Assembly: GCF_023151555.2 (NCBI RefSeq)
Contig: NZ_CP100425.1
Span: forward strand, 124,001 to 188,000
Direction of reading: 5' to 3'
Length of the DNA stretch: 64,000 bases
Source: Photobacterium sp. CCB-ST2H9
GTDB taxonomy: Bacteria; Pseudomonadota; Gammaproteobacteria; Enterobacterales; Vibrionaceae
Each line of letters opens with the position of its first letter. Position 1 is the stretch's first letter. Under the pieces are notes generated by a model, which saw nothing but the letters and a program-made list of their open reading frames with translations, ran no database searches and was not told where the DNA came from. Made by a program: the position numbers and the translations under genes. Positions 8,432-17,735 of the stretch are shown here, piece after piece.

Positions 8432-9283
8432 ATGCAGCGAATTGCCGTGCTCGATAATCCCCGTATGGCGCAGGCTTTTATTGATTATATGGCCTCGCGC
8501 GGCATTGAGCTGAGACTGGCTTCGGAGCCTGGCGGGCAGTTTGCTATCTGGTTAGCGGATCTGCAGCATCAGGTGGAAACGGAAGCAGAATGGAAGCAGT
8601 TTGTCAGCCATCCGGATGATCAGAAATATCTTGCGGCTTCCTGGCAGGTCGCCCGCACGGGTTCTCAACCCCAGTTCAGGTATGAGAGCCCGAGTTTGAT
8701 TGCGATGGTGAAAGCACAGGCCGGACCGGTCTGTCTGAGCGTCATGGTCCTGACCATCGTCATTTATGTCGGCTGGATATTGGGCTGGCAGCGGCCTTTA
8801 TTTGACTGGCTGCACTTTCCGCTGATGCAAGGCGATGGGTGGGAACTCTGGCGCTATGTGTCACACAGCCTGCTTCATTTCTCATTACTCCATATTGTGT
8901 TTAATTGCCTGTGGTGGTGGATTTTGGGCGGGCAGTTAGAGCGTCACAGCGGTAGCGGGAAACTGCTGGAAATCTTTCTCCTGTCAGCGCTGATCTCCGG
9001 CATGGCACAGTTCTGGGTTAATGGCCCGAATTTCGGTGGCCTCTCTGGCGTCGTGTATGCGTTGATGGGCTATCTCTGGTGGCTGGGCTGGCTGGCGCCG
9101 TCACGGGGGCTGAGTATCCCGAACAATATTGTTGTCTTCATGCTGGTGTGGCTGGTACTGGGTTTTGCCGACATCCTCGGTATCAAGATAGCGAACATGG
9201 CTCATTTATTCGGACTGGTGACAGGCTGTTTACTGGCTTTTGTCGATGCACGTCTGCGCCACCCCGAGAATCAGGCGCAATGA
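8432..9283 (+). CDS. glpG: Rhomboid intramembrane serine protease GlpG
   Basis: 283 residues. GlpG cleaves transmembrane substrates inside the inner membrane. An N-terminal cytosolic domain (residues ~1-85) precedes six membrane helices. The catalytic Ser205 is in GLSGVVYALMGY and the catalytic His258 in NMAHLFGLVTG, matching S201/H254 of E. coli. The HIVFNCLWWWILGGQLE segment of the family is also present. It lies 49 bases after glpE with an AGGGA ribosome site. Confidence 0.96.
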   Translation: MQRIAVLDNPRMAQAFIDYMASRGIELRLASEPGGQFAIWLADLQHQVETEAEWKQFVSHPDDQKYLAASWQVARTGSQPQFRYESPSLIAMVKAQAGPVCLSVMVLTIVIYVGWILGWQRPLFDWLHFPLMQGDGWELWRYVSHSLLHFSLLHIVFNCLWWWILGGQLERHSGSGKLLEIFLLSALISGMAQFWVNGPNFGGLSGVVYALMGYLWWLGWLAPSRGLSIPNNIVVFMLVWLVLGFADILGIKIANMAHLFGLVTGCLLAFVDARLRHPENQAQ

Positions 9284-9407
9284 GCTTTCCTTCAGGAGTG
9301 GGATCCCCTCTCTGGCAAGAGGCGGGATTGCCCAGTAAGATGAGCAGGCCGTGGATACCCGGGCATTACGGTTATTTGATCTTCGTTTATCAGGAGCAGT
9401 TACAGCA

Positions 9408-10172
9408 GTGAAGCAAAGCAAACGTCATCAGGAGATCGTCGATCTCGTGAAAACCCAGGGCTATGTCAGTACTGACGATCTGGTTGCCCGATTTCATGTC
9501 AGCCCGCAAACCATCCGCCGTGATCTGAACGAACTGGCAGAAGAGAATAAAATTCGCCGTCACCACGGTGGGGCGACGGTGCCGTCCAGTTCGGTGAATA
9601 CCTCCTATACGACCCGGAAAGTGATGCAACTGGCTGAGAAAGACCGGATAGCGCAGGCGATGGCCAAGCATATTCCGGATGGCGCAACCCTGTTTATTGA
9701 TATTGGCACGACCCCGGAAGCTGTGGCCCGCGCCCTGCTGAACCATACCGATTTAAGGGTGGTGACCAACAACCTCAATGTTGCTGGTATCCTGACGGGT
9801 AAAGATGATTGCCGGGTGATTCTGGCCGGTGGCGAGGTGCGAAACCGTGACGGCGGTATCGTGGGTGAGGCCACGCTGGACTTTATTTCACAGTTTCGGC
9901 TCGATTTCGGCATTATCGGGATCAGCGGTATTGATCTGGATGGCTCATTGCTGGATTTCGACTACCATGAAGTCCGGGTGAAGCAGGCGATTATTGAGAA
10001 CAGCCGTTGTGTCATGCTGGGCGTTGACCATACTAAGTTCGGCCGGAACGCGATGGTCAACCTTGGTGATATCAGTCAGGTGGATATGTTGTTCACCAAT
10101 AAAACGCCGCCTGAGCCGCTGGCGAAGCGGATGGCGGAGCTGGAAACTCATCTCGAAATTATTTCCGACTGA
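9408..10172 (+). CDS. glpR: Glycerol-3-phosphate regulon repressor GlpR
   Basis: 254 residues, DeoR family. GlpR represses glycerol-3-phosphate genes and is released by glycerol-3-phosphate. The N-terminal helix-turn-helix includes GYVSTDDLVARFHVSPQTIRR and is followed by DLNELAEENKIRRHHGGA. The sugar-phosphate sensor domain has FIDIGTTPEAVARALL and LDFGIIGISGIDLDGSLLDFD. GTG at 9408 gives MKQSKRHQEI, matching E. coli, with CAGGAG upstream; the frame is open back to 9351. A terminator follows, so glpD is transcribed separately. Confidence 0.95.
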   Translation: MKQSKRHQEIVDLVKTQGYVSTDDLVARFHVSPQTIRRDLNELAEENKIRRHHGGATVPSSSVNTSYTTRKVMQLAEKDRIAQAMAKHIPDGATLFIDIGTTPEAVARALLNHTDLRVVTNNLNVAGILTGKDDCRVILAGGEVRNRDGGIVGEATLDFISQFRLDFGIIGISGIDLDGSLLDFDYHEVRVKQAIIENSRCVMLGVDHTKFGRNAMVNLGDISQVDMLFTNKTPPEPLAKRMAELETHLEIISD

Positions 10173-10246
10173 AGATTTCAAATTTGAGCGTTTTCGCTCA
10201 TTTGTGCTCAGACTGATCTCATATCTGCCCCTGAATACTGACAAAG

Positions 10247-10270
10247 CTGCCCGAACAGGCAGTTTTTTTT
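10247..10270 (+). terminator. Rho-independent terminator after glpR
   Basis: Stem CTGCC (10247-10251), loop CGAACA, GGCAG (10258-10262), then eight T. Confidence 0.8.
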
Positions 10271-10287
10271 GTGCGTATGATCATATT

Positions 10288-10385
10288 GGTGTCATATTTC
10301 GAGCATAAAAAAGATGATGTCGACGTCGTTTTTGTCTATATTGAGCGATATCGAACATAAAATCGAAATGATGACTTTCGAATGC
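10288..10385 (+). promoter_or_regulatory. GlpR operators and glpD promoter
   Basis: The site at 10340-10359 (ATTGAGCGATATCGAACATA) matches the E. coli GlpR operator consensus WATGTTCGWTAWCGAACATW at 17 of 20 positions, and its right half is perfect. Weaker sites lie at 10288-10307 (13/20) and 10366-10385 (12/20). A candidate promoter, TTGTCT (10332-10337) with CATAAA (10356-10361), overlaps the main operator. This is the expected arrangement for repression of glpD by the GlpR encoded next door. Confidence 0.75.
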
Positions 10386-10450
10386 ATGTCCTAATATAAA
10401 GCAGAGAGGGATGCAGACGAGTCGATCAATGAAGGGTACAGGTGAAAGGC

Positions 10451-11965
10451 ATGACAGCAGCAAATGAGATTCTGGACATCATCGTCGTCGGCGGTGGGAT
10501 TAATGGTGCCGGTATAGCGGCCGATGCGGCAGGGCGTGGTCTCAAGGTCGCATTGTTTGAAGCTGAAGACTTTGCCTCGGCGACGTCATCGGCCAGTTCC
10601 AAACTGATCCATGGTGGTTTGCGTTATCTGGAGCATTACGAGTTTCGTCTGGTGGGTGAAGCTCTGGCGGAGCGTGAAGTATTGCTGCGAAAAATCCCGC
10701 ACATTGCCAAGCCGATGCGATTCCGTCTGCCTCATCGCCCGCACCTGAGACCCGCCTGGATGATCCGTGCCGGTCTGTTCCTTTATGATCACCTGGGCAA
10801 ACGCACGACGCTGCCAGGGAGTGAAGGACTGCGTTTTGGCAATGACTCGGCTTTGGTACCGGAAATCACCCGTGGTTTTGAATATTCCGACTGCTGGGTG
10901 GATGATGCCCGTCTGGTGGTACTCAATGCAATGGAAACTGCTGCCCGTGGCGGCGAAGTCCGGAACCGTTGCCGCGTCGAGAAAGCGGAGCGGGATGGCG
11001 ACATCTGGCGCGTCACTGTCCTGGACAGCCTGACAGGTGAGCGATTTGTGCGCCGCTCACATGCGTTAGTCAATGCGGCTGGTCCATGGGTGAAAACATT
11101 CTATGATACCAGCTTGGAGACTCCGTCTCCGCGTAATATCCGACTGATTAAAGGTTCGCACATCGTGGTGCCTCGTGTGCATGATGAGCCTCAGGCCTAT
11201 ATTCTGCAGAATGAAGATCAGCGTATCGTGTTCGTGATTCCTTATCTGGACCGCTTCTCAATCATTGGGACCACGGATGTGGAATATCACGGCGATCCGC
11301 GTCAGGTCGCAATCGATGAAGACGAAATCCGCTACCTGCTGAAAGTGTACAACGCACACTTCAAACACAAGCTGCAACGGACGGATGTGGTGTGGACTTA
11401 CTCTGGTGTGCGTCCGCTGTGTGATGATGAATCCGATTCACCGCAGGCCGTGACCCGGGACTACACCCTGGAACTGGAGCAGGAAGGCTCACAGCCGCCG
11501 CTGTTGTCTATTTTCGGCGGTAAGCTGACAACGTACCGGAAACTGGCCGAGGCAGCCTTGCGCAAACTGGCTCCTTTTTTCCCGAATATGGGCTCCGCCT
11601 GGACTGCCGATGCTTGTCTGCCGGGCGGGGAAGCGGGTTTTGATCTGTCGCGCTTAAGCCGCGAACTGCAGACACGTCATGAGTGGCTGAATGCCTTCAC
11701 AGCTGAGCGGCTGGCAACCAACTACGGCACCCTGTGCTGGCAGGTGCTGGACGGTGTGAACAGCGAAACCGATATGGGGCAGCATTTTGGTGAAGGCTTC
11801 TACGCCCGTGAGCTGGATTACCTGATGAATCATGAATTTGTGAGTAATGCAGAAGATGTCCTGTGGCGACGTAGCAAACTGGGTCTGTATCTGAACAGCG
11901 AACAACAACAGGTGGTCGCTGAGTATATTGCGGCAAAGCGTGATGGTGCCCATGCTGCGGCATAA
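10451..11965 (+). CDS. glpD: Aerobic glycerol-3-phosphate dehydrogenase
   Basis: 504 residues. GlpD oxidises glycerol-3-phosphate to dihydroxyacetone phosphate at the inner membrane and passes electrons to ubiquinone. The FAD-binding N terminus reads IIVVGGGINGAGIAADAAG. Family blocks SSKLIHGGLRYLEHYEFRLV, FRLPHRPHLRPAWMIRAGLF, SIIGTTDVEYHGDP and SGVRPLCDDESDSPQAVTRD are all present, as is LLSIFGGKLTTYRKLAE. ATG at 10451 has AGGTG six bases upstream; an in-frame GTG at 10442 behind GAAGG would add three residues and cannot be excluded. The gene sits behind GlpR operators and ends in a strong terminator. Confidence 0.97.
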   Translation: MTAANEILDIIVVGGGINGAGIAADAAGRGLKVALFEAEDFASATSSASSKLIHGGLRYLEHYEFRLVGEALAEREVLLRKIPHIAKPMRFRLPHRPHLRPAWMIRAGLFLYDHLGKRTTLPGSEGLRFGNDSALVPEITRGFEYSDCWVDDARLVVLNAMETAARGGEVRNRCRVEKAERDGDIWRVTVLDSLTGERFVRRSHALVNAAGPWVKTFYDTSLETPSPRNIRLIKGSHIVVPRVHDEPQAYILQNEDQRIVFVIPYLDRFSIIGTTDVEYHGDPRQVAIDEDEIRYLLKVYNAHFKHKLQRTDVVWTYSGVRPLCDDESDSPQAVTRDYTLELEQEGSQPPLLSIFGGKLTTYRKLAEAALRKLAPFFPNMGSAWTADACLPGGEAGFDLSRLSRELQTRHEWLNAFTAERLATNYGTLCWQVLDGVNSETDMGQHFGEGFYARELDYLMNHEFVSNAEDVLWRRSKLGLYLNSEQQQVVAEYIAAKRDGAHAAA

Positions 11966-11988
11966 GATTTTAACGGGAAACTAAGAAC

Positions 11989-12019
11989 AAAGGCGCTCAT
12001 TGAGCGCCTTTGCTTTTTT
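11989..12019 (+). terminator. Rho-independent terminator after glpD
   Basis: Perfect 10-base stem AAAGGCGCTC / GAGCGCCTTT (11989-11998 and 12002-12011) with loop ATT, then T-rich sequence. It also lies just past the end of the convergent FliL-like gene. Confidence 0.9.
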
Positions 12020-12029
12020 GGAAAGGGGT

Positions 12030-12437
12030 TTACTGATACAAATACTTGGTAAAGAGCAGTTCGGTCAGTAATTTTTGATTGGTTTCTGCAATCAGCAAAT
12101 CATTCACTTTGTTCAGACATAGCTGACGAATGGCTTCTCGGCCGGCCAGTGATTTGATTTTGGCTTCCGGTTGTTCACCGATGATCTGAATAATGGCGTC
12201 CCGGATCAGCGGGGCGTGGTGTTCGACCAGCGGCAGAAAGTCAGGATCGGCGACCATCAGATCCACCTGCAGACGCAGGTAACCCAGCTTTTTGCCCTGG
12301 GTGGTGTAATTGGTGGTGATATCCGGCGTCAGTGTAAAATAGCTGTACTGCGGTGTACCGGATGGTGCTGCTTGAGCAAAAGCGGGCTGATTCAGGGTCA
12401 ACAGCAGCACCGCAAAGGTCAGGAGTAGAGATTTCAT
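12030..12437 (-). CDS. Secreted FliL-like protein
   Basis: 135 residues. A clear signal peptide (MKSLLLTFAVLLLTLNQPAFAQA) precedes a FliL-type domain: YFTLTPDITTNYTTQGKKLGYLRLQVDLMV, then HHAPLIRDAIIQIIGEQ and the C-terminal KLLTELLFTKYLYQ. Vibrios carry a similar non-operonic FliL-like protein next to ubiC. It is probably periplasmic or stays attached by its signal helix. True FliL stabilises flagellar stator units; whether this paralogue does so is unknown. ATG at 12437 has GGA seven bases upstream. The frame is open further to 12539, but no better start is seen. Confidence 0.75.
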   Translation of the reverse strand: MKSLLLTFAVLLLTLNQPAFAQAAPSGTPQYSYFTLTPDITTNYTTQGKKLGYLRLQVDLMVADPDFLPLVEHHAPLIRDAIIQIIGEQPEAKIKSLAGREAIRQLCLNKVNDLLIAETNQKLLTELLFTKYLYQ

Positions 12438-12764
12438 CTTGCTATCCATCTGTGTCTGGGAAAAATCTGTTACCCAAGTGCCTACTTTGGCGAGGAATGA
12501 TATTCCTGTCCGCGACGGCTTGCTACAATAGGGCATCATTCAATGTGATTGATTGAACACATTCTATCACCCTTTACAGGGGCTGTTGATCTTTTGGTAG
12601 TCAAATCCGCGCCGGATAATGCCGTTTTTGCAGCAGGTTATGATAACACGCTGTTGTATGGTACCTGGTTGTGTAACTCACGTTTTGTGCCTTGATCTGA
12701 AGGCGGTAAAAGTGGGCCCGGGATGAACCCCAAGGACAAGAGTTCCAGGAATTGAATTGGGAAG
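12438..12764. other. Divergent promoter region, fliL-like / ubiC
   Basis: Some 330 bases between two divergent genes. It must hold both promoters, but I could not place convincing -35/-10 pairs. No gene or RNA was recognised. Confidence 0.4.
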
Positions 12765-13376
12765 ATGTCGAGATTCAAGCAGATTTATCAGCCTGCGCTG
12801 GACAGTGCCGACTGGCAGCTGGCGACGGCACTGCCGCCAGCTCAGGCCGGGTTGGAAAGCTGGCTCCATGAACAGGGTTCGCTGTCGCGCCGCTTTGCCC
12901 GCTATTGTCATCAGTTCAGCGTCCGCCTGCTGGGACAGCACCCGGTACGCGCCGGGGCGTTACAGCCGGGAGAACAGCAACTGCTGGGGGATGTGGATTG
13001 CCTGGAACGCAGTGTTTTGCTGGAAGGTGACGGTGTTCCCTGGGTATTTGCCCGGACATTGATCCCGTTGCCGACCCTGACCGGTGATGAGCATGATCTG
13101 GCACAACTGGGTGAACTGCCGCTGGGCTACCGGGTATTTACGGATCAAAGTGCCCGCCGGGATGCACTGCAGCTCGCGAAACTCAGTCTGGAAGGGCAGC
13201 CGCTGTGGGCGCGACGATCCCGCCTGTGGGTCAAGGAAAAACCTATGCTGGTGGCGGAGCTGTTCCTGGCCCCGGCGCCAGTCTATCAGGATGACGGCGA
13301 GCTGGGCTCGCCGTTCAAACATCATCTGTCAGTCGCCCATACTCAAAAGCCGGCGACAGGCTTCGAGCAAAAATAG
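12765..13376 (+). CDS. ubiC: Chorismate lyase
   Basis: 203 residues. UbiC converts chorismate to 4-hydroxybenzoate and pyruvate, the first committed step of ubiquinone synthesis. Family features are FARYCHQFSVRLL, the ERSVLLEGDGVPWVFARTLIP segment that carries active-site residues, LGYRVFTDQSARRD and WARRSRLWVKEKPMLVAELFLA near the end. Length is somewhat above the E. coli protein (165), mainly at the termini. It is followed 12 bases later by ubiA, as in E. coli. Confidence 0.93.
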   Translation: MSRFKQIYQPALDSADWQLATALPPAQAGLESWLHEQGSLSRRFARYCHQFSVRLLGQHPVRAGALQPGEQQLLGDVDCLERSVLLEGDGVPWVFARTLIPLPTLTGDEHDLAQLGELPLGYRVFTDQSARRDALQLAKLSLEGQPLWARRSRLWVKEKPMLVAELFLAPAPVYQDDGELGSPFKHHLSVAHTQKPATGFEQK

Positions 13377-13388
13377 GAGAACCTGGGT

Positions 13389-14246
13389 TTGGAGATGACC
13401 AAGGCAAGGGCGTACTGGCAGCTGGCCCGTATGGACCGCCCGATCGGCAGCCTGCTGCTGATGTGGCCAACGTTATGGGCGTTGTTTCTCGCTGCAGACG
13501 GCATGCCGGATTTCAATGTGTTACTGGTATTTATTCTCGGTGTCTTCAGCATGCGGGCTGCCGGTTGTGTCATCAATGATTATGCCGACCGTCACTTCGA
13601 CGGCCACGTAAAACGGACTGCTCAGCGACCCTTGCCATCCGGACGGATCAGCGAGCGGGAAGCGCTGGCCTTTTTTGTGTGTCTATCCCTGATCTCCTTT
13701 GGCCTGGTGCTGACCATGAATGCATTGACCATTCAGCTGTCGGTCATCGGGCTGATACTTGCTGCCGCTTATCCGTTCATGAAGCGTTATACTCATTTGC
13801 CGCAGTTCGTGCTGGGAATGGCGTTTGGCTGGGCGATTCCCATGGCTTATGCCGCTCAGTCAGGAAGTTTGCCTCCCGTTGCCTGGCTGCTGTTTGCTGC
13901 CAATATCCTGTGGACCATTGCTTATGACACTCAGTACGCCATGGTTGACCGGGATGATGACCTTAAGGTCGGAATCAAATCGACGGCAATTTTGTTTGGC
14001 CGGTACGACAAACGAATCATTGGTTTGTTGCAACTGGGGACGCTGGGACTGTTGATTCTGGTGGGAATGCAACTGGAACTGTCGCAGGTGTATTACTGGG
14101 GGCTGCTGGGTGCGGCTGCGCTGTTTGTTTACCAGCAGATGCTGATCCGGGGTCGGGAACGAGAACCCTGCTTCCAGGCTTTTCTGAATAACAACTATGC
14201 CGGTATGGTGGTGTGGCTGGGTATTGCAGCCAGTCTGCTGCTCTGA
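13389..14246 (+). CDS. ubiA: 4-hydroxybenzoate octaprenyltransferase
   Basis: 285 residues, polytopic with about nine helices. UbiA attaches the prenyl tail to 4-hydroxybenzoate in the inner membrane. Both prenyl-diphosphate Mg-binding motifs are present: [15 protein letters not shown] and [18 protein letters not shown]. The start is ambiguous: TTG at 13389 has AGGAGA at the right distance, while ATG at 13395 has only an adjacent GGAG. The two differ by two residues. It is cotranscribed with ubiC and ends at a strong terminator shared with plsB. Confidence 0.95.
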   Translation: MEMTKARAYWQLARMDRPIGSLLLMWPTLWALFLAADGMPDFNVLLVFILGVFSMRAAGCVINDYADRHFDGHVKRTAQRPLPSGRISEREALAFFVCLSLISFGLVLTMNALTIQLSVIGLILAAAYPFMKRYTHLPQFVLGMAFGWAIPMAYAAQSGSLPPVAWLLFAANILWTIAYDTQYAMVDRDDDLKVGIKSTAILFGRYDKRIIGLLQLGTLGLLILVGMQLELSQVYYWGLLGAAALFVYQQMLIRGREREPCFQAFLNNNYAGMVVWLGIAASLLL

Positions 14247-14279
14247 CGCCTTGATGTTCTGAGGTCTGGAAAGATAATC

Positions 14280-14306
14280 AAACGCCCGCAATTTGCGGGC
14301 GTTTTT
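14280..14306. terminator. Bidirectional terminator, ubiA / plsB
   Basis: Perfect stem AAACGCCCGC / GCGGGCGTTT (14280-14289 and 14295-14304) with loop AATTT and a T run. It lies between two converging genes. Confidence 0.88.
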
Positions 14307-14322
14307 CGTTTCGGCTTTCAGC

Positions 14323-16779
14323 TTATGCGTCAGTTGTTTCCGGCGCGGGTTCTTTTTTCTCTTCCCGGTTCATCACTGCCTGAATGGTCAGTTTGACTGA
14401 CGGTGAGACCAGATCAGCCAGCAGATCGGCCAGCTCAGCCACCGGACGGGACACAGCATGGTTCTCTTCGTTGAGATAGCCTTGCTGGCGCAGGGTTTTC
14501 ACCAGTGAAGAGAACACCCCTTTGTCGAAGAACTCCGGAGCATTGATCCCGTGCAGACGGCTCAGACGCTGGGCCATCATCTGGCTTTGCTGTTCCAGAT
14601 CGCTTTTCATCAGTTGTGGCTCACTGCGCAGCAGGGTCAGCGTAATCGCATAGCGTTGCAGGGTTTCACTGATGGTGTTGCCCAGCAATTGCAGCGGCGC
14701 GATGCGGGTACTGTTGAGTGACAGCTCATCACCGTCGCTCAGGATCAGTCGCTGGCGGACCAGTTCATCGATCAGAATATCAATCGCATCCGGTAAGTCC
14801 GTTTCGTCAAAACGCAGGTACAGCTCTGCTTTGAGGAATGGATACAGCAGGCTGATCTGACGGTGCATTTCTGCCCGGCTCAGGCGCTGGTGGTACACCA
14901 CAATGTGTGCAATCAGTGAAGGCAGTGCAAACAGATGGATGATGTTGTTGCGGTAATAAGTCATCAGCAGTGATTGTTTGCGATCCAGCGAGACGATGTC
15001 GCCCAGAGTGTCGCGTTCTACCAGGAACTTATCCATGCTGATGGCATGTTCAACCAGCGCCGCCGCCTCCTCGGAAGGCAGCGTACAGTCCGGTGAATAT
15101 GGTGTATTGCGGAGCAACTGCAGGTAGCAGTCGATCTGCTGTTCCAGCTCTTCCCGGCTCAGCGCGCGCTGACGTGAAGCCAGCAGCGCCAGGGCGCAGA
15201 GGGTCAGGCCGTTGGTGGCGGCAGCATCGTTGATATGGGTCATCATCTTGTCCGCCAGACGGTTGACCACAGGGTTCAGCCATTGCGGTCGTTGTGGTTC
15301 GATCGGGTCGACATCCTGACGCCATTCCGGCACCTGTTCATTCAGATACTGGTTCAGCGGAATCGGCTCACCGAAGTTGACATAGCCCTGGCCGAAGTTA
15401 CGCAGTTTGCGCAGGGTACGCAGGACCTGGCCCAGGTTTTCCTTTTCTTTACGTTTTCCGCGCAGCTCTTTGGCGTAGGTGGCTACTTCCATCACATGTT
15501 CGTAGCCGATATAGACCGGAACCAGAGTCACCGGGCGGTTCAGGCCACGCAGCATCGCCTGAATGGTCATCGACAACATACCGGTTTTCGGTGCCAGCAG
15601 ACGGCCGGTGCGGGAGCGGCCGCCTTCACTGAAGTATTCGACTGAGTAGCCTTTGGCAAAGAGCTCACCGAGATACTCACGGAACACTGTAGAATAGAGG
15701 CGGTTGCCTTTAAAGCTGCGGCGAATGAAGAACGCGCCGCCGCGGCGGAAAATCGGCCCGGCCGGGAAGAAGTTCAGGTTGATGCCGGCTGCAATGTGCG
15801 GCGGAACCATACCTTCCTGATACAGGACGTATGAAAGCAGCAGGTAGTCCATGTGGCTGCGGTGACAGGGCACGTAGACGATTTCGTGACCATCCTGAGC
15901 CAGTTGGCGGACACGCTGTGCGTTGGTGACATTAATGCCCTGATAGATGCGGTTCCAGAGCCAGCTCAGGAAGCGATCACCATGGCGGACCAGGCTGTAG
16001 GAGAAATCTGCGGCAATTTCTTCCATCATGTCGATGGCTTCTTTGCGGACTTTTTCCAGTGGAACGTCACGGCTGGCGGCTTCTTCCTGGACAACCTTTT
16101 CAATGGCTTTAGAAGCCAGCAGGCGGTTAAACAGTGCCTGACGCTGGGGCAGGCGAGGGCCGGCTGCAGCTAATTTCTGACGGGAGAAATGAATCTTGGC
16201 CACCCGTGCCAGCTTAATGGCGATGGTGTCATCGGCGCCGTATTTATCTGCCATGAAACGCAGCGAGACCGTCGGGCTTAAGCGGACCAGACAATCACGG
16301 CCCTGCGCCAGAACGGCAAAACATTTTTCCGGGCCATTCAGAGCTTTGAGAATTGGTTTGCCTTCGCCTTCTGTGCCCGGTTTACGGCCCCAGAGTACAG
16401 ATGCAGGCAGCAGCTGGACGTCAAGTTCACCATCCGTTTTATGGGCGGTCAGTAAATCCGTGAACAGGGCCAGCGATGCCGCCGGGATCTGACCATTGCT
16501 GCCGAAAATGCTCGGGCTGTCTGCCACAAACACAAAACGGGGAAATTCACGGCCGTGAATCACCATGGGCTGCAGCGGATCCGGAAGTCCGTTGGCCCGG
16601 GCGGCAGCACTCAGCGTCAGCAAATCGGTTTGCGAGCTGAATGGCAGGGTATAGATAATGGGACGGTTCAGATCCAGTGTGAGTTCTGCCACGGGATCGG
16701 ATGGAATAGTGCGGGTCTTCACCAGTAAAGAAAGCGGCAAATTCAGTAAACTTTGCGTGATTTTCTGCCAACTTGACAT
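14323..16779 (-). CDS. plsB: Glycerol-3-phosphate acyltransferase
   Basis: 818 residues, inner-membrane-associated. PlsB acylates sn-1 of glycerol-3-phosphate, the first step of phospholipid synthesis. The acyltransferase blocks are all present: the HX4D motif in [18 protein letters not shown] (near residue 310), [36 protein letters not shown] and [16 protein letters not shown]. The frame is open to 16998, but ATG at 16779 gives [20 protein letters not shown], which aligns with E. coli PlsB. It is divergent from lexA, as in E. coli and vibrios. Confidence 0.96.
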   Translation of the reverse strand: MSSWQKITQSLLNLPLSLLVKTRTIPSDPVAELTLDLNRPIIYTLPFSSQTDLLTLSAAARANGLPDPLQPMVIHGREFPRFVFVADSPSIFGSNGQIPAASLALFTDLLTAHKTDGELDVQLLPASVLWGRKPGTEGEGKPILKALNGPEKCFAVLAQGRDCLVRLSPTVSLRFMADKYGADDTIAIKLARVAKIHFSRQKLAAAGPRLPQRQALFNRLLASKAIEKVVQEEAASRDVPLEKVRKEAIDMMEEIAADFSYSLVRHGDRFLSWLWNRIYQGINVTNAQRVRQLAQDGHEIVYVPCHRSHMDYLLLSYVLYQEGMVPPHIAAGINLNFFPAGPIFRRGGAFFIRRSFKGNRLYSTVFREYLGELFAKGYSVEYFSEGGRSRTGRLLAPKTGMLSMTIQAMLRGLNRPVTLVPVYIGYEHVMEVATYAKELRGKRKEKENLGQVLRTLRKLRNFGQGYVNFGEPIPLNQYLNEQVPEWRQDVDPIEPQRPQWLNPVVNRLADKMMTHINDAAATNGLTLCALALLASRQRALSREELEQQIDCYLQLLRNTPYSPDCTLPSEEAAALVEHAISMDKFLVERDTLGDIVSLDRKQSLLMTYYRNNIIHLFALPSLIAHIVVYHQRLSRAEMHRQISLLYPFLKAELYLRFDETDLPDAIDILIDELVRQRLILSDGDELSLNSTRIAPLQLLGNTISETLQRYAITLTLLRSEPQLMKSDLEQQSQMMAQRLSRLHGINAPEFFDKGVFSSLVKTLRQQGYLNEENHAVSRPVAELADLLADLVSPSVKLTIQAVMNREEKKEPAPETTDA

Positions 16780-16966
16780 GTTTATAACTAGCCTCGAAAA
16801 CTTAATGCGAGGCAAGGATAGCAGAAAACGCGCCGGGTTTTGCTGTGAAAAAATCAATACAGCGAGGGAAAATATGAATTTTTTGTCTTCCGGACCCGCT
16901 GCGTGCTTTGGGGCGTATTGCATTGATGCTACACCTTTTATATTGAGGTGACTTCGGTATATGGCC

Positions 16967-17020
16967 TTTTCAAAACAGTGAACACTGGATATACTCACAG
17001 TGAACTGTATAAAAAGACAG
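16967..17020 (+). promoter_or_regulatory. lexA promoter with two SOS boxes
   Basis: Two LexA boxes of form CTGN-N8-ACAG lie at 16985-17000 (CTGGATATACTCACAG) and 17005-17020 (CTGTATAAAAAGACAG). A promoter with TTTTCA (16967-16972), a 17-base spacer and TATACT (16990-16995) overlaps the first box. The tandem boxes just before the start are the classic lexA autoregulation arrangement. Confidence 0.9.
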
Positions 17021-17028
17021 GGTATGTC

Positions 17029-17649
17029 ATGAAGCCGCTAACGCCACGCCAACAAGAAGTCTTTGATCTCATCAAAGCAAAAATTGAAGAAACCGGGATG
17101 CCGCCGACGCGTGCGGAGATTGCCCGTGAACTTGGATTCCGTTCTGCCAATGCGGCAGAAGAGCATTTAAAAGCACTGGCCCGGAAACAGGTGATTGAAA
17201 TTGTACCGGGTGCCTCCCGCGGGATCCGCCTGCTGGTAAACGACGATGCTGCTGAAGAGCACGGTTTGCCTTTGATTGGACGGGTTGCAGCCGGAGAGCC
17301 GATTCTGGCTCAGGAGCATGTGGAAACTCACTATGATGTCGATCCGTCAATGTTCAAGCCACAGGCAGATTTTCTGCTGAGAGTGAACGGCATGAGCATG
17401 AAAGATATCGGGATTCTGGATGGTGACCTGCTTGCGGTTCATAAAACCCAGGATGTCCGCAACGGACAGGTTGTTGTTGCCCGGGTGGATGATGATGTCA
17501 CCGTGAAGCGTCTGGAGAAAAAAGGCGCTCAGGTTCTGCTGCATGCTGAAAATGAAGCATTCGAACCGATTGTGGTTGATCTGACTCAACAGCAGCTGAC
17601 AATTGAAGGAATTGCGGTTGGTGTGATCCGCAATGGTGACTGGAGCTAA
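17029..17649 (+). CDS. lexA: SOS repressor LexA
   Basis: 206 residues, standard length. It represses DNA-damage genes and self-cleaves when RecA is activated. The winged-helix domain includes [24 protein letters not shown]. The cleavage site is Ala88-Gly89 in RVAAGEP. The catalytic Ser123 is in NGMSMKDIG and Lys160 in VTVKRLEKK, at the usual 37-residue spacing. ATG at 17029 gives the conserved [15 protein letters not shown]. In E. coli dinF follows directly; here the DinF-like gene is 9 kb away. Confidence 0.97.
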   Translation: MKPLTPRQQEVFDLIKAKIEETGMPPTRAEIARELGFRSANAAEEHLKALARKQVIEIVPGASRGIRLLVNDDAAEEHGLPLIGRVAAGEPILAQEHVETHYDVDPSMFKPQADFLLRVNGMSMKDIGILDGDLLAVHKTQDVRNGQVVVARVDDDVTVKRLEKKGAQVLLHAENEAFEPIVVDLTQQQLTIEGIAVGVIRNGDWS

Positions 17650-17695
17650 TTGCAACGGCGTCGCAAAGGGCAGATGATTTCTTTGCAATTATAAA

Positions 17696-17710
17696 TGAGA
17701 GTTATTATCA
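17696..17710 (+). promoter_or_regulatory. Putative Fur box
   Basis: TGAGAGT-T-ATTATCA matches the 7-1-7 Fur pattern TGATAAT-N-ATTATCA at 12 of 14 positions, and the right half is perfect. It lies 26 bases before the methyltransferase start and beside a possible -10 TATAAA (17690-17695). Iron repression is inferred. Confidence 0.55.
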
Positions 17711-17735
17711 TTCCACTATTGCTTTGGAGATGATA

